DNA of 64,000 nt from Gymnodinialimonas ulvae (GTDB taxonomy: Bacteria > Pseudomonadota > Alphaproteobacteria > Rhodobacterales > Rhodobacteraceae), in the NCBI RefSeq assembly GCF_037543845.1, contig NZ_JBBIFX010000002.1:434001-498000 (forward strand), read 5' to 3'. The notes under the pieces were generated by a model, which was given only the letters and a program-made list of their open reading frames with translations, searched no databases and had not been told where the DNA came from. The translations under genes and the position numbers were made by a program. Below are positions 32,582-42,138 of this stretch, one piece after another; position 1 is the first letter of the stretch, and each line of letters starts with the position of its first letter.

Positions 32582-33342
32582 GCGACGGGGTCGATCATAT
32601 CGCGGGCGAGACCTTCCACGGGCGCAAGGGTGCCGTGGAAAACGCGTTCCGCTATGGGATCGATTACGTGATGCTGGACGCCGAGGGCGATGCGCGCGGA
32701 CCGGCGTTGTTCGGGCGCAATCGCGCGGGGTTCTTTTCACTTCAGGACAGCGATCATGGCGGCCCGCCCAAGTCCGGGCGCGGCGCACCCTGGGCGCGTG
32801 AGGTGCTGGCCGCCCATGAGCTGGGCGACGTGACGGATGGCAAGTTGATGCTTCTGGCGCAGCCACGCGTCATGGGGCATGTGTTCAACCCGGTGTCGTT
32901 CTGGTTGGCGCATGATCGGCAGGGGCGGCTGCGCGCGGTGATCGCGGAGGTTACGAATACCTTCGGCGACCGGCATTCGTACCTGTGTTCGCATCATGAC
33001 CACCGCCCCATCGCGCGCGAAGACACGCTGCATGCCACGAAGATTTTCCATGTCTCGCCGTTTCAGCCCATCGAGGGCGGATATGCGTTCCGGTTCGACA
33101 TTCGCCCCGACCGGGTCGGTATCTGGATCGAGTTTGTCACCGGCAACGAAGGGGTTCTGGCGACGCTGACCGGGAAACGTACGGAGCTGACCAGTCGGTC
33201 GATCCTGCGCGCGGCCTTGCGGCGACCGTTTGGGTCACGCCGGGTGTTGGGGCTGATCCATTGGCAGGCGGTGAAATTGTGGTGGAAAGGCGCGCGCTAT
33301 CGCGTGCGACCCGAGCCGCCGCTTGAGGATGTCAGCCGCTGA
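32578..33342 (+). CDS. DUF1365 domain protein
   Basis: A 254-residue protein typical of DUF1365: HRKGAVENAFRYGIDYVMLD-like N terminus (here GRKGAVENAFRYGIDYVML), PRVMGHVFNPVSFWLAHD, EVTNTFGDRHSYLC and FHVSPFQPIEGGYAF. The family always sits next to the flavoprotein above; function not established, though a role with acyl substrates in the RpoE response is suspected. Co-translated with the previous gene. Confidence 0.92.
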   Translation: MSDGVDHIAGETFHGRKGAVENAFRYGIDYVMLDAEGDARGPALFGRNRAGFFSLQDSDHGGPPKSGRGAPWAREVLAAHELGDVTDGKLMLLAQPRVMGHVFNPVSFWLAHDRQGRLRAVIAEVTNTFGDRHSYLCSHHDHRPIAREDTLHATKIFHVSPFQPIEGGYAFRFDIRPDRVGIWIEFVTGNEGVLATLTGKRTELTSRSILRAALRRPFGSRRVLGLIHWQAVKLWWKGARYRVRPEPPLEDVSR

Positions 33343-33518
33343 TTGCGCAGGGCGCGCCGCCCGGACGAGGGCATGCGGGTGCGCATTGGTAAAGTTTCCC
33401 CCGGATTGCAGGATGGCTTTGCTGACATATGTGTCCAATGAGGTGCGCGGCACCAAGGCAGGATGGTGGCCCGATGTGGGGCCAGGCCCCCGATGGGGCG
33501 GAACGGAAAGGATAAGAG

Positions 33519-34256
33519 ATGCGGGAATGGACCGGGAAACGCTATTGGCTGGTTGGGGCGTCCGAAGGATTGGGGCGCAGCCTGGCGCATACGTTGAGCC
33601 GTGCGGGCGTGGAGCTTGTGGTGTCGGCCCGAACCGCGGATCGCCTTGAATCGCTGGTCGAAGAGCTTCCCGGCCCGGCCAGCATCGTGACAATTGACGT
33701 GGCCGACAGCGCCTCGGTGAAGGCGGCGGCGGAAGAGGTCGGCGAGATCGACGGCATGGTGTTCCTGGCCGGGCTTGGCACGCTGATCAAGACGCAGGAG
33801 TGGGACGCCGAAAAGGTCGAGCAATTGTTCGACGTCAACCTGACCGGGGCCGCGCGGGTCATCGGGCAGATCATCAAGCCGATGGTGGATCGCAACGCGG
33901 GCCATATCGTTTTGACCGGGTCGCTGTCGGCGTATCGCGGGCTTCCGGCGGCCATCGGATATTCGGCATCGAAGGCGGGCTTGATGTCGCTGGCGGAGTC
34001 GATGCACGGCGATCTGAAGGGCACCGGCGTCGATGTGCAATTGGTGAACCCGGGCTATATCGAGACGCGGATGCAGGACGACAATCCCTATTCCAAGCCA
34101 TTCATCATGACCCCCGACGCCGCCGCGCAGGAGGTGTTCGAGCACATGACCACCGACAATTTCCACAAGGCATTTCCGTTTGGTTTCAGCTTGTTGTTCC
34201 GCGCATCGCGGTTCATGCCAACAGCGGTTTACGAATGGATATTCTTCCGCCGTTAG
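33519..34256 (+). CDS. Short-chain dehydrogenase/reductase
   Basis: A 245-residue classical SDR with the NAD(P) motif GASEGLGR and the catalytic Ser/Tyr/Lys in GSLSAYRGLPAAIGYSASKAG. Lacks the usual membrane anchor but ends in a hydrophobic, aromatic stretch. AAAGGA precedes the start by 7 nt. It follows the flavoprotein-DUF1365 pair by 176 nt and probably belongs to the same response. Confidence 0.92.
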   Translation: MREWTGKRYWLVGASEGLGRSLAHTLSRAGVELVVSARTADRLESLVEELPGPASIVTIDVADSASVKAAAEEVGEIDGMVFLAGLGTLIKTQEWDAEKVEQLFDVNLTGAARVIGQIIKPMVDRNAGHIVLTGSLSAYRGLPAAIGYSASKAGLMSLAESMHGDLKGTGVDVQLVNPGYIETRMQDDNPYSKPFIMTPDAAAQEVFEHMTTDNFHKAFPFGFSLLFRASRFMPTAVYEWIFFRR

Positions 34257-34363
34257 AACGGATTGCGCGCCGGTATCCTGCGGCGGGTTCGGAAGTTTGT
34301 CCTGAATCAAGGCGCGGCGCGGCCCTGACTGCTTCACTGAACGTGTGAACAGGAGGGAGTGAC

Positions 34364-34678
34364 ATGGAAATCTCAGCACGGGCTGTGGCCCAGGTGATCT
34401 TGATGGGCCACGAAATGGAGCGCGCGGAAGGCGAGTTGCGCGGATTTGTGAACCGCCTCGGGCACGATGAACAGGCCGAGTTGGTGGCGTTGTTCTGGAT
34501 CGGGCGCGGCAGTTTCGAAGCCGAGGATTTCGACGAAGCGCTTGAGACCGCGAAGGCCGAAGCGACGGTGCCGACGATCGATTACCTGACCGGCAGTCCG
34601 CATTTTGCCGACCACCTCGAAGCCGGGGCGGAGGCGATGGGTCTCGATATCGCCGGTCAGGAAGAAGACCTGCTTTGA
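34364..34678 (+). CDS. DUF3775 domain protein
   Basis: A 104-residue acidic protein of the DUF3775 family (ELRGFVNRLGHDEQAELVALFWIGRG, TIDYLTGSPHFADHLEAG). AGGAGG lies about 9 nt before the ATG. Function unknown. Confidence 0.88.
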   Translation: MEISARAVAQVILMGHEMERAEGELRGFVNRLGHDEQAELVALFWIGRGSFEAEDFDEALETAKAEATVPTIDYLTGSPHFADHLEAGAEAMGLDIAGQEEDLL

Positions 34679-34734
34679 GGGTTTGAGCGCCGCGCGTGGT
34701 GTCCGGGATCCCGCGCGCGGGGATTGGGGCGCGC

Positions 34735-35781
34735 CTAGAGCGCCTGTTGGAACGTCGCCTCGGCCCGTGCCCAGACGCCGGTTGAATCGCGCCGCAGATC
34801 GAGGAGCGTCGGCAAAAGCTGCGCGGCGTAATCGTCCGAGCTTTCCAGCGGCAGAAGGGATGGCAGATTGTCGATCGCCATCACGTCCAGCGGTGGTTGA
34901 TCGGCCACGCGGAGCACCGGGGCATCCCACGTTGTGGTGCGGTCGTAGACCTTGATCGGGGAAAAATCGCTATCGGGATCGCAGGCGATATCGCCGATCA
35001 CCGTCAGGCGGCGCGGCGTGGTCCCGGCACTTGCTGGCACGAAGACGGGCACCCCGGGCGTGGCGAGAATACAGTTCAGAAACAGATCGTTATCCAGGAT
35101 TTCGGGGAACGGGCCGCCATGGGCCGTTTCGGCCATGTCCCATCCGATGGGCGGGATGCCCAGCACCTCCAATAGGGCCGTCGCCCCCCGTCCCGTGCGC
35201 CCGAGCGCACCGATGATCAGCGCGCTGGGGCGGCGATGACCAATGGCGGCCAGCGCTTCGCTCAGATCCAGGATCAGCGCGTCCTTGTGGGGCCAGTCGG
35301 TGACGGCGGCCATGGGGCGCCCGGCCTGCTGCGCGGCCCAGGCAGCAACGGAGAGGCCCGCGCCGACATAGCCCGCCCAAAAGCCGAAGGCGGCGACGCG
35401 GCGCCCGGTTGTGTCCACGAGGTATTCGAGGTCGAGAAGCGTGCCGCCACCGGCCTTGAAGCGGTCCAGCAAGTGTCGCCCGGACGGCTGCCCCTTGAAG
35501 GCGTGGCCGAACAGGATGTGGCGATGCGTCAGCGGGCCGGTGTCGTCGGGCAGTTCCTTGAGGCCAAAGATGATCGCGTCATCCGGTGCCTTGCGCCATG
35601 TGCCCGGCGCGGCGATATCGACGCCCACGGCGCGGTATTCGGAGGTCGGGATGATGCGATCCAGGCTGTCTTCGACAGTCACCTGCAGCCCGGCATCGCG
35701 CAGGGCCGCCGCCCCGGACGGGGTCAGCCCCACACGGCGTTCATTTGCCCGTTCTTCGGCGCGAACCCAGAGATGTGTCAT
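34735..35781 (-). CDS. Saccharopine dehydrogenase-like protein (L-lysine-forming type)
   Basis: A 348-residue protein with the AlaDh/PNT-type N-terminal domain (RAEERANERRVGLTPSGAAAL) and the central NAD-binding region (ALIIGALGRTGRGATALLEVLG), as in Lys1-type saccharopine dehydrogenase. HILFGHAFKGQ carries the conserved His/Lys pair of that family. The reaction would interconvert saccharopine and lysine plus 2-oxoglutarate; partner genes are not next to it. Confidence 0.88.
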   Translation of the reverse strand: MTHLWVRAEERANERRVGLTPSGAAALRDAGLQVTVEDSLDRIIPTSEYRAVGVDIAAPGTWRKAPDDAIIFGLKELPDDTGPLTHRHILFGHAFKGQPSGRHLLDRFKAGGGTLLDLEYLVDTTGRRVAAFGFWAGYVGAGLSVAAWAAQQAGRPMAAVTDWPHKDALILDLSEALAAIGHRRPSALIIGALGRTGRGATALLEVLGIPPIGWDMAETAHGGPFPEILDNDLFLNCILATPGVPVFVPASAGTTPRRLTVIGDIACDPDSDFSPIKVYDRTTTWDAPVLRVADQPPLDVMAIDNLPSLLPLESSDDYAAQLLPTLLDLRRDSTGVWARAEATFQQAL

Positions 35782-35808
35782 GGCAAATGCCCCCTTGGCC
35801 TCATCGTA

Positions 35809-36510
35809 TCAGTGCCAGCTGACATCGCCCAGAAAGATGTAACCTGCACCATAGATCGTCTTGATCAGGCGCGGGTTCTTGGGGTCTTCGCGAAGTTTGG
35901 TGCGCAGGCGCGAGATGCGGACATCCATTGCACGGTCAAAGCTGTCGCCGGCCCCACCGCCGAGGCTTTCCTGCATCTGCCGACGCGAGATGAGGCGTTT
36001 TGGTGCCTCCAGAAACAGCCGCAACACCTCACCCTCGGCATGGGAAAACGGGGTCTCGGAACCGTCTTCGGCGATCAGCGTATAACTGTCGAATTGTGCG
36101 GTCCAACCGTTGAACTGCGCGGTTGAGCGGTTGCGGTCGGGTGCTTTGGGCGCGCGCAGGCGGGCGCGGACGCGCGCCACGACCTCGATCGGATCGAAGG
36201 GTTTGATGATGTAATCGTCGGCCCCAAGCTCCAACCCGGCGACACGGTCCTGAACCTGTGCCCGGCCCGAGACGATGATGATCGCGGCCCCGGATTCGAG
36301 CGCAAGACGGTGCACGACGGCCAGCCCGTCGCGGTCCGGCAGGCCCAGATCGACGAGGCAGACATCGGGTGTGGTGCGGCGCAGGGCGGCTTCGAATTCG
36401 GTGGCGCGCGCGAAAGAAGCGGTGCGGAACCCGGCATCTTCGAGCGCATCGGAGAGCATCGCGCGGATCTGTGGCTCATCATCGAGGATGGTGACAAGTG
36501 GCGGGCTCAT
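35809..36510 (-). CDS. OmpR-family response regulator
   Basis: A 233-residue two-domain regulator. Receiver domain with acidic pair Asp10-Asp11, phospho-acceptor Asp54 (LVDLGLPDRDG) and conserved Lys about 102 (YIIKPFDP). C-terminal winged helix (LFLEAPKRLISRRQMQE, RLRTKLREDPKNPRLIKTIYGAGYIF). Its ATG overlaps the stop of the upstream hybrid kinase, so they are a cognate pair. Output genes unknown. Confidence 0.95.
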   Translation of the reverse strand: MSPPLVTILDDEPQIRAMLSDALEDAGFRTASFARATEFEAALRRTTPDVCLVDLGLPDRDGLAVVHRLALESGAAIIIVSGRAQVQDRVAGLELGADDYIIKPFDPIEVVARVRARLRAPKAPDRNRSTAQFNGWTAQFDSYTLIAEDGSETPFSHAEGEVLRLFLEAPKRLISRRQMQESLGGGAGDSFDRAMDVRISRLRTKLREDPKNPRLIKTIYGAGYIFLGDVSWH

Positions 36511-38414
36511 GCGGCGGCCTCGGCGCTCAGCAGCCGGTGCAGATCGCCCGGCGCGACGGGTTTCGACAGGACAGGCCAATGGGCGCTGGCAGCGCGCCGC
36601 AAATCATCCGCGCCAGGCAGCGAGGTCATGAGCGCGAGGTTCATATCGGGGTGGCGCGCAGCGATGCGCCTACACAGGGCCACGCCATCCATCCCTCCCA
36701 GTTTGATGTCCGACAAAACCCAATCGAGACCGGGCAGATCGGCCAGGGTCTCGGCCTCTTCGGCGCTGGCGGCTTCGATCACCTGATGGCCCAGATCGGT
36801 GAGCATTTCGCGCACATCGGCGCGCAGATCGGCCATGTCATCGACCAGCAGGATCAGACGCGGACGCGCGTCCGCCTCGGCGGGGCGCAGTGGCAGGCGC
36901 AGCGACACCCGCGCGCCATTGGGCGTATTTGACAGGCGCATCGCGCCACCCGCGAGTTTCACGAGGTCATAGACCATCGTCAGCCCAAGGCCCGATCCCG
37001 CGTCACCCTTGGTGGTGAAGAACGGATCGAGGGCGGAGTTGAGCGCATGATCGGAAAAGCCCGCGCCGGTGTCATCGACGGTGATCTCAAGCCAGGTGTC
37101 CTTGACCGGGCGCAGTGTCACCGTAATTGCGCCTGCAACCCCGATTGCGTCGCGGGCATTCAGGATCAGGTTCAGAAGGCTGTCCGACACGGAGCCGGCG
37201 TCGAGCATCAGGGCCCGGTGGGTTACCTCGTTTGCCAGGCTGAGTGTCACCCCATCGGGCAAAGCGGCGCGCGCGAGCGGCGCGAAGGTGTCGAGGAAAT
37301 CCTGCACAACGACGGGGGCGGTTTGCACGGTTCGGGTGCCGGTCATGCCCGCGATCTTGTCGAGCAGCGTACCGCCGCGCCGCACCGCCATGCGGGTGGC
37401 GGAGGTCAGCTCGTGCGCGCCCAGGGGCAGTGGCATCTTTTCCAGCCGGGCCTGCAGCCCGAGGATGATGGTCAGAAGGTTCGCGAAATCATGCGCGAGG
37501 CCGGAGGTCAGTTGCGCGGCCAGTTCGCGTTTGTGTGTCTGGGTCAGGGCGGCGCGGGCCTGGGCCTCTTCGGTGACGTCGGTGGACAGAAGGTAGACGC
37601 CGCCCTCGGCCGTGTCACCGGGGGTGAAGGCCGTGCGGATGCGGCGCCCGGTGGTCGGGTCGGTGAATTCCCGCACCGTCGCCTCGCCCTGCGCGGCCCT
37701 GTCGAGATTGCCCTGCAACAGGCGCGCGGTCTCGGGGCCAAGCGCATCAGCGAAGCTGAGCCCGACGATGTCGCTTTGCCGGTCCGGCAAAAGCGCGGAG
37801 AGGCGGCGGTTGGTGAAGGTGTAGACGCCATCGGCATCGACATGGGCGATATGGGCCGGGGTCATTTCCGTGACCAACCGGGTGCGCGCCTCCATCTCGG
37901 TCAGCTCGGCCTTGGCCTCCTGCAATTGCGCGATGGTGGCTTCCAGCCGCCGATTGGTCAGCGCGAGCTCCTCGGCATGGGTGAGAAGCTGATCCGACAA
38001 TTCCTCGGACCGGGCGCGCAAAAGTCCCTCCTGCCGTTTGACGGAGGTGATGTCGGTGTAGACCGTGACCCAGCCGCCCTCGGGCAGGGGCGAGCCTTCG
38101 ACGGAGATCGTCCGGCCATTGGCGCGGGTGCGCTCCATGTAATGCGGGGCAAAGGCGCGGGCCTGATCCACGCGCTCGATGACGAAGGCGTCGGGATCAT
38201 CCACGGTGCCGTATTCGCCGCTTTGCACCAGAAACCGGATGGTGTCGTCGAACCGCGCGCCGGGGGTCACGAGACGTTCGGGCAGTCCGAACATGTCCTG
38301 GAACGGGCGGTTGCACACGGCCAGGCGCAGATCGGCGTCGTAGATCGACAGCGCCTGCTGGATCAGGTTCAGACCCGCGCGCGTGAAGCTTTGATTGGTG
38401 CGTTCGCGAGGCAT
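36507..38414 (-). CDS. PAS-containing hybrid histidine kinase
   Basis: A 635-residue soluble kinase with no membrane helix. Domains: PAS (about 15-125), coiled coil (126-180), second PAS (about 180-285), HisKA with phospho-acceptor His308 in SGLAHDFANLL, HATPase (N box LLNLILNARDAI, G box GSGLGLTMVYDL), and a C-terminal receiver (LVDDMADLRADVRE; acceptor Asp in WVLSDIKLGGMDG). It belongs to the PAS_7-type kinases common in Rhodobacterales. Co-translated with the response regulator. Confidence 0.93.
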   Translation of the reverse strand: MPRERTNQSFTRAGLNLIQQALSIYDADLRLAVCNRPFQDMFGLPERLVTPGARFDDTIRFLVQSGEYGTVDDPDAFVIERVDQARAFAPHYMERTRANGRTISVEGSPLPEGGWVTVYTDITSVKRQEGLLRARSEELSDQLLTHAEELALTNRRLEATIAQLQEAKAELTEMEARTRLVTEMTPAHIAHVDADGVYTFTNRRLSALLPDRQSDIVGLSFADALGPETARLLQGNLDRAAQGEATVREFTDPTTGRRIRTAFTPGDTAEGGVYLLSTDVTEEAQARAALTQTHKRELAAQLTSGLAHDFANLLTIILGLQARLEKMPLPLGAHELTSATRMAVRRGGTLLDKIAGMTGTRTVQTAPVVVQDFLDTFAPLARAALPDGVTLSLANEVTHRALMLDAGSVSDSLLNLILNARDAIGVAGAITVTLRPVKDTWLEITVDDTGAGFSDHALNSALDPFFTTKGDAGSGLGLTMVYDLVKLAGGAMRLSNTPNGARVSLRLPLRPAEADARPRLILLVDDMADLRADVREMLTDLGHQVIEAASAEEAETLADLPGLDWVLSDIKLGGMDGVALCRRIAARHPDMNLALMTSLPGADDLRRAASAHWPVLSKPVAPGDLHRLLSAEAAA

Positions 38415-38628
38415 CGTCGCGCCCTCCTACCCCATGGCTAGACCGGGAAGCACGCCGCGCCAAGACCGCGATGGCGGCTGTTACAATTCGAAAGGTTTGC
38501 GAAAAAATCAGGTAACGCTTGACCGCGCAAGCTTCTGTGGCACGGTAGGGGGGCTCGGGCGTCGAGACGTCAAGATCATCGCGCCGGGCGCGCCGACCCA
38601 TCGGGTCGGCACAGGGAGGATATAAGTT

Positions 38629-40602
38629 TTGGCCGATCACAGACCGTCCCCGGACGTGCCGCAATCCGTGCCCGCGCTTTTGCGCCGGAACGCGAAGCAG
38701 TTCGGATCGCACCCCGCATATCGCGAAAAGGAATTCGGCATCTGGCAAAGCTGGACCTGGGCCGAAGCCGAGGCCGAGATCGAGCCGCTGGCGCTGGGTC
38801 TTCTGGCGCTGGGTCTGAACCGGGGCGATTACGTCGCCATCATCGGGCGCAACCGCCCCGCGCTGTACTGGTCGATGGTCGCTACGCAAATGGCCGGCGG
38901 CGTGCCGGTGCCGCTCTATCAGGACGCAGTCTCGGAAGAGATGGCCTATGTGCTGGAGCATTGCGGCGCGCGGTTTGTCGTGGCCGGCGATCAGGAGCAG
39001 GTCGACAAGGTCATCGACGCGCAGGAAAGCGTGCCGGGCATTGATCATATCCTGTACCTCGACCCGCGCGGCCTGCGGAAATACGACCATTCAAAGCTGC
39101 ATGCTGTGCGCGATGCGCAAGGCGAGGGCCACGCCGCACGTGAGCGCCTGATCGGTGAGCTGCAGACCCGCGAGGCGGAGCTGACCTACGACAGCACCTG
39201 CGTGATGCTTTACACGTCCGGTACGACGGGCAAGCCCAAGGGCGTCGTTCTGTCGAACCGCAACATCATCGAGGCGTCGAAATCGTCTTGTGAATTCGAC
39301 AATTTGCAGCGCGAGGATGAGGTGCTGGCCTATCTGCCGATGGCGTGGGTGGGCGATTTCATCTTCTCCATCGGGCAAGCGTATTGGACGGGGTTCTGCG
39401 TGAATTGCCCCGAAAGCGCGGACACCATGATGACTGACCTGCGCGAGATCGGGCCGACGTATTTCTTTGCCCCGCCGCGGGTGTTCGAGAACCTGCTGAC
39501 CAGCGTGATGATCCGCATGGAAGACGCGGGCAGATTCAAGAAGGGCCTGTTTGACCGTGCGATGGCGCGGGCCAAGCGGATCGGACCGAAAATCCTCGAC
39601 GGGGAGGCGGTTGGCGGGGCTGAGAAGCTGGCCTATGCGTTCGACAATCTGATGGTGATCGGGCCGCTCAAGAACACGCTCGGCATGAGCCGCGTGCGCG
39701 TGGGCTACACGGCGGGCGAGGCGATCGGGCCGGAAATTTTCGATTTCTACCGGGCGCTCGGGATCAACCTCAAACAGCTATACGGGCAGACTGAGGCGAG
39801 CGTCTTCATCACCCAGCAACCCGACAGCGAAGTCCGCCCCGACACGGTCGGCGTGCCGTCGCCCGGTGTGGAGTTGAAGATCGGCGACAATGGCGAGGTG
39901 TTCTATCGCTCGCCGGGCACCTTCGTGGAATACTTCAAGAACCCCGAAAGCACCGCCGACACCAAGGACCCCGAAGGCTGGGTCGCGACGGGCGATGCCG
40001 GGTTCATCGAGGAAGACACCGGGCATTTGCGGATTCTCGACCGCGCGAAGGATGTGGGCAAAATGGCGGGCGGCGGATTGTTCGCGCCGAAGTTCGTGGA
40101 GAACAAGCTGAAGTTCTACCCTGACATCCTGGAGGCGGTGGTTTTCGGGAACGAGCGGGCATTTTGCACGGCCTTCATCAACATCGACCTGACGGCGGTC
40201 GGCAATTGGGCAGAGCGCAACAACATCGCCTATGCGTCGTATCAGGAATTGGCCGGGCATCCGCAGGTTCTGGCCTCGTTGCAGGGCCATGTTGAGGCGG
40301 TGAACCGGTCGGTTGCGGAAGACCCGATGCTCGCCCATTGCCAGATCGCGCGGTTCCTTGTGCTGCACAAGGAATTGGACGCCGACGACGGCGAATTGAC
40401 CCGCACGCGGAAGGTGCGGCGGCGGATCATCGAAGAGAAATTCGCCGACCTGATCGAGGCGCTCTACGATGGATCGAGCGAGATTTATACCGAAACCGAA
40501 GTGACTTACGAAGACGGGCGCAAGGGCAAGATCTCGGCCACGCTCGAGATCCGGGACGCCGCGAAGGTGGATGTGTCGGGTGATCGGATGGCGGCGGAAT
40601 GA
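38629..40602 (+). CDS. AMP-dependent long-chain acyl-CoA ligase
   Basis: A 657-residue adenylate-forming enzyme (P-loop MLYTSGTTGKPKGVVLS; QLYGQTEASV; ATGDAGFIEEDTG; hinge DRAKDVGKMAGG). Activates a carboxylate to acyl-CoA via acyl-AMP. Start is TTG at 38629 with GGGAGG about 9 nt upstream; no ATG fits. First gene of the transporter cluster, so its substrate is probably the imported compound or a metabolite of it. Confidence 0.92.
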   Translation: MADHRPSPDVPQSVPALLRRNAKQFGSHPAYREKEFGIWQSWTWAEAEAEIEPLALGLLALGLNRGDYVAIIGRNRPALYWSMVATQMAGGVPVPLYQDAVSEEMAYVLEHCGARFVVAGDQEQVDKVIDAQESVPGIDHILYLDPRGLRKYDHSKLHAVRDAQGEGHAARERLIGELQTREAELTYDSTCVMLYTSGTTGKPKGVVLSNRNIIEASKSSCEFDNLQREDEVLAYLPMAWVGDFIFSIGQAYWTGFCVNCPESADTMMTDLREIGPTYFFAPPRVFENLLTSVMIRMEDAGRFKKGLFDRAMARAKRIGPKILDGEAVGGAEKLAYAFDNLMVIGPLKNTLGMSRVRVGYTAGEAIGPEIFDFYRALGINLKQLYGQTEASVFITQQPDSEVRPDTVGVPSPGVELKIGDNGEVFYRSPGTFVEYFKNPESTADTKDPEGWVATGDAGFIEEDTGHLRILDRAKDVGKMAGGGLFAPKFVENKLKFYPDILEAVVFGNERAFCTAFINIDLTAVGNWAERNNIAYASYQELAGHPQVLASLQGHVEAVNRSVAEDPMLAHCQIARFLVLHKELDADDGELTRTRKVRRRIIEEKFADLIEALYDGSSEIYTETEVTYEDGRKGKISATLEIRDAAKVDVSGDRMAAE

Positions 40603-40615
40603 GGGGCGCGCGCGC

Positions 40616-40870
40616 ATGACGTTGCTGGCTGTCGTTCTGTTCCTGTTGGGCTTTGCCGCGTCGTGGATCGCGGGCCGCTACATGGCGAAAGGCGGCGCGG
40701 TGGTGCAGGGCGGCGCGATTGGCATCTGCGGGGTTGCGGCGCTGTTTCTGGGCATGCCGGAGGTGGTGGCGGAGAACCTGATGTGGGGCCTGATCGCGTT
40801 GATCATCTATGGCCTGATCGGCGCGCTGATTTTCCGCAGCGCACAGGGCGTGCGGGAGAGGGCGGAGTAG
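40616..40870 (+). CDS. Small membrane protein in the transporter cluster
   Basis: An 84-residue hydrophobic protein with three short helices and glycine-rich turns (YMAKGGAVVQGGAIGICG). It is followed directly by another membrane protein gene without a gap. No family recognised. Confidence 0.72.
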   Translation: MTLLAVVLFLLGFAASWIAGRYMAKGGAVVQGGAIGICGVAALFLGMPEVVAENLMWGLIALIIYGLIGALIFRSAQGVRERAE

Positions 40871-41320
40871 ATGATTTACGTGTTTTGCATCGGTCTGATC
40901 TGCGTGGCGCTGGCGCTTCCGGTGCGCAGCGATGGACCGATCTTGTCCCGCAGCGGCGTGCGGAGGCGGCTGTTGCAATCGGGTTTGGCCCTGTGTTCGC
41001 TGGCGATTGTGCTGGGAGACTTCCATGCGGGCGGCGTTTCGGCCCTGTTGGTGACGGGGGTGGTCTTGGCGGGTGCTGCGGGGCTTTTGTTCTGGCTCGA
41101 CCGGGGACGGTTTGACACAAATCACACCCGCCGCACGCTGGCTTGGTATGTGACTCAATGCGGTCCGGGAGGTACGCCGATGGGTGGGCACCGGATGATG
41201 GCGTTGGTGACGGCGGCGCTGCTGTTGGGACTGCTCGTCTTGCGGCCAGTGGTGCGCGACGTTCTGGGCCTGGATGCGGATGGCATCGAGGCTGCGATGA
41301 TCTTGAGGGGAATGGCGTGA
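40871..41320 (+). CDS. Membrane protein in the transporter cluster
   Basis: A 149-residue protein with four hydrophobic segments (about 2-18, 35-50, 57-77, 108-126). Its stop overlaps the start of the ATPase gene (TGATG), indicating co-translation. No recognisable domain; it could modulate the permease, which is speculation. Confidence 0.72.
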   Translation: MIYVFCIGLICVALALPVRSDGPILSRSGVRRRLLQSGLALCSLAIVLGDFHAGGVSALLVTGVVLAGAAGLLFWLDRGRFDTNHTRRTLAWYVTQCGPGGTPMGGHRMMALVTAALLLGLLVLRPVVRDVLGLDADGIEAAMILRGMA

Positions 41321-42138
41321 TGCTGGATCAGGGCACGGGATACACCACGGCGGACGGGCGCACGATTGGCGACGTGGTGATGGAGATGCGCAATATTACC
41401 CTGCGATTTGGGGGGGTTGAGGCGATCAAGGATATCTCCTTCGATGTCCGCGAGGGCGAGATCCGGGCGATCATCGGGCCGAACGGGGCGGGCAAATCCT
41501 CGATGCTCAACGTCATCAGCGGCTTCTACCATCCGCAAGAGGGCGAGGTGTTTTACAAAGGCTCCAAGCGCCCGCTGATGAAGCCGTTTCAGGTCGCGCG
41601 CCAAGGCATTGCGCGGACGTTTCAGAACATCGCTCTGTTCGAGGGGATGAGCGTTCTGGACAACGTCATGACCGGCCGCCTGAACCACATGAAAACCAGC
41701 TTTTTCGCCCAGGCCATGTGGTGGGGCAAGGCCGAGGAGGAAGAAACCAGGAACCGCGCCAAGGCCGAGGAAATCATTGATTTCCTTGAGATTCAGGCGA
41801 TCCGCAAGACACCGGTGGGCCGCCTTCCCTATGGGTTGAAAAAGCGCGTGGAACTGGCCCGCGCGCTGGCCGCCGAGCCGCAGATCCTGCTGCTGGATGA
41901 ACCGATGGCGGGGATGAATGTGGAGGAGAAAGAAGACATGTCGCGCTTCGTGCTCGACGTGAATGATGAATTCGGCACGACCATCGTTTTGATCGAGCAT
42001 GACATGGGCGTTGTGATGGACCTGTCCGACCGTGTTGTGGTGATGGATTACGGCAAGAAGATCGGCGACGGGACGCCCGATGAGGTGCGCAACAATCAGG
42101 AAGTGATCGACGCGTATCTGGGGGTCAGCCATGACTGA
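41320..42138 (+). CDS. ABC transporter ATPase, LivG type
   Basis: A 272-residue nucleotide-binding subunit of a branched-chain amino acid-type (HAAT) importer. Walker A GPNGAGKSS, signature LPYGLKKRVELARAL in place of LSGGQ as in LivG, Walker B ILLLDEPMAG, H-loop LIEHDMGVVM. The start MLDQ at 41320 is the first codon after the membrane protein. It energises uptake with the two permeases downstream. Confidence 0.95.
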   Translation: MLDQGTGYTTADGRTIGDVVMEMRNITLRFGGVEAIKDISFDVREGEIRAIIGPNGAGKSSMLNVISGFYHPQEGEVFYKGSKRPLMKPFQVARQGIARTFQNIALFEGMSVLDNVMTGRLNHMKTSFFAQAMWWGKAEEEETRNRAKAEEIIDFLEIQAIRKTPVGRLPYGLKKRVELARALAAEPQILLLDEPMAGMNVEEKEDMSRFVLDVNDEFGTTIVLIEHDMGVVMDLSDRVVVMDYGKKIGDGTPDEVRNNQEVIDAYLGVSHD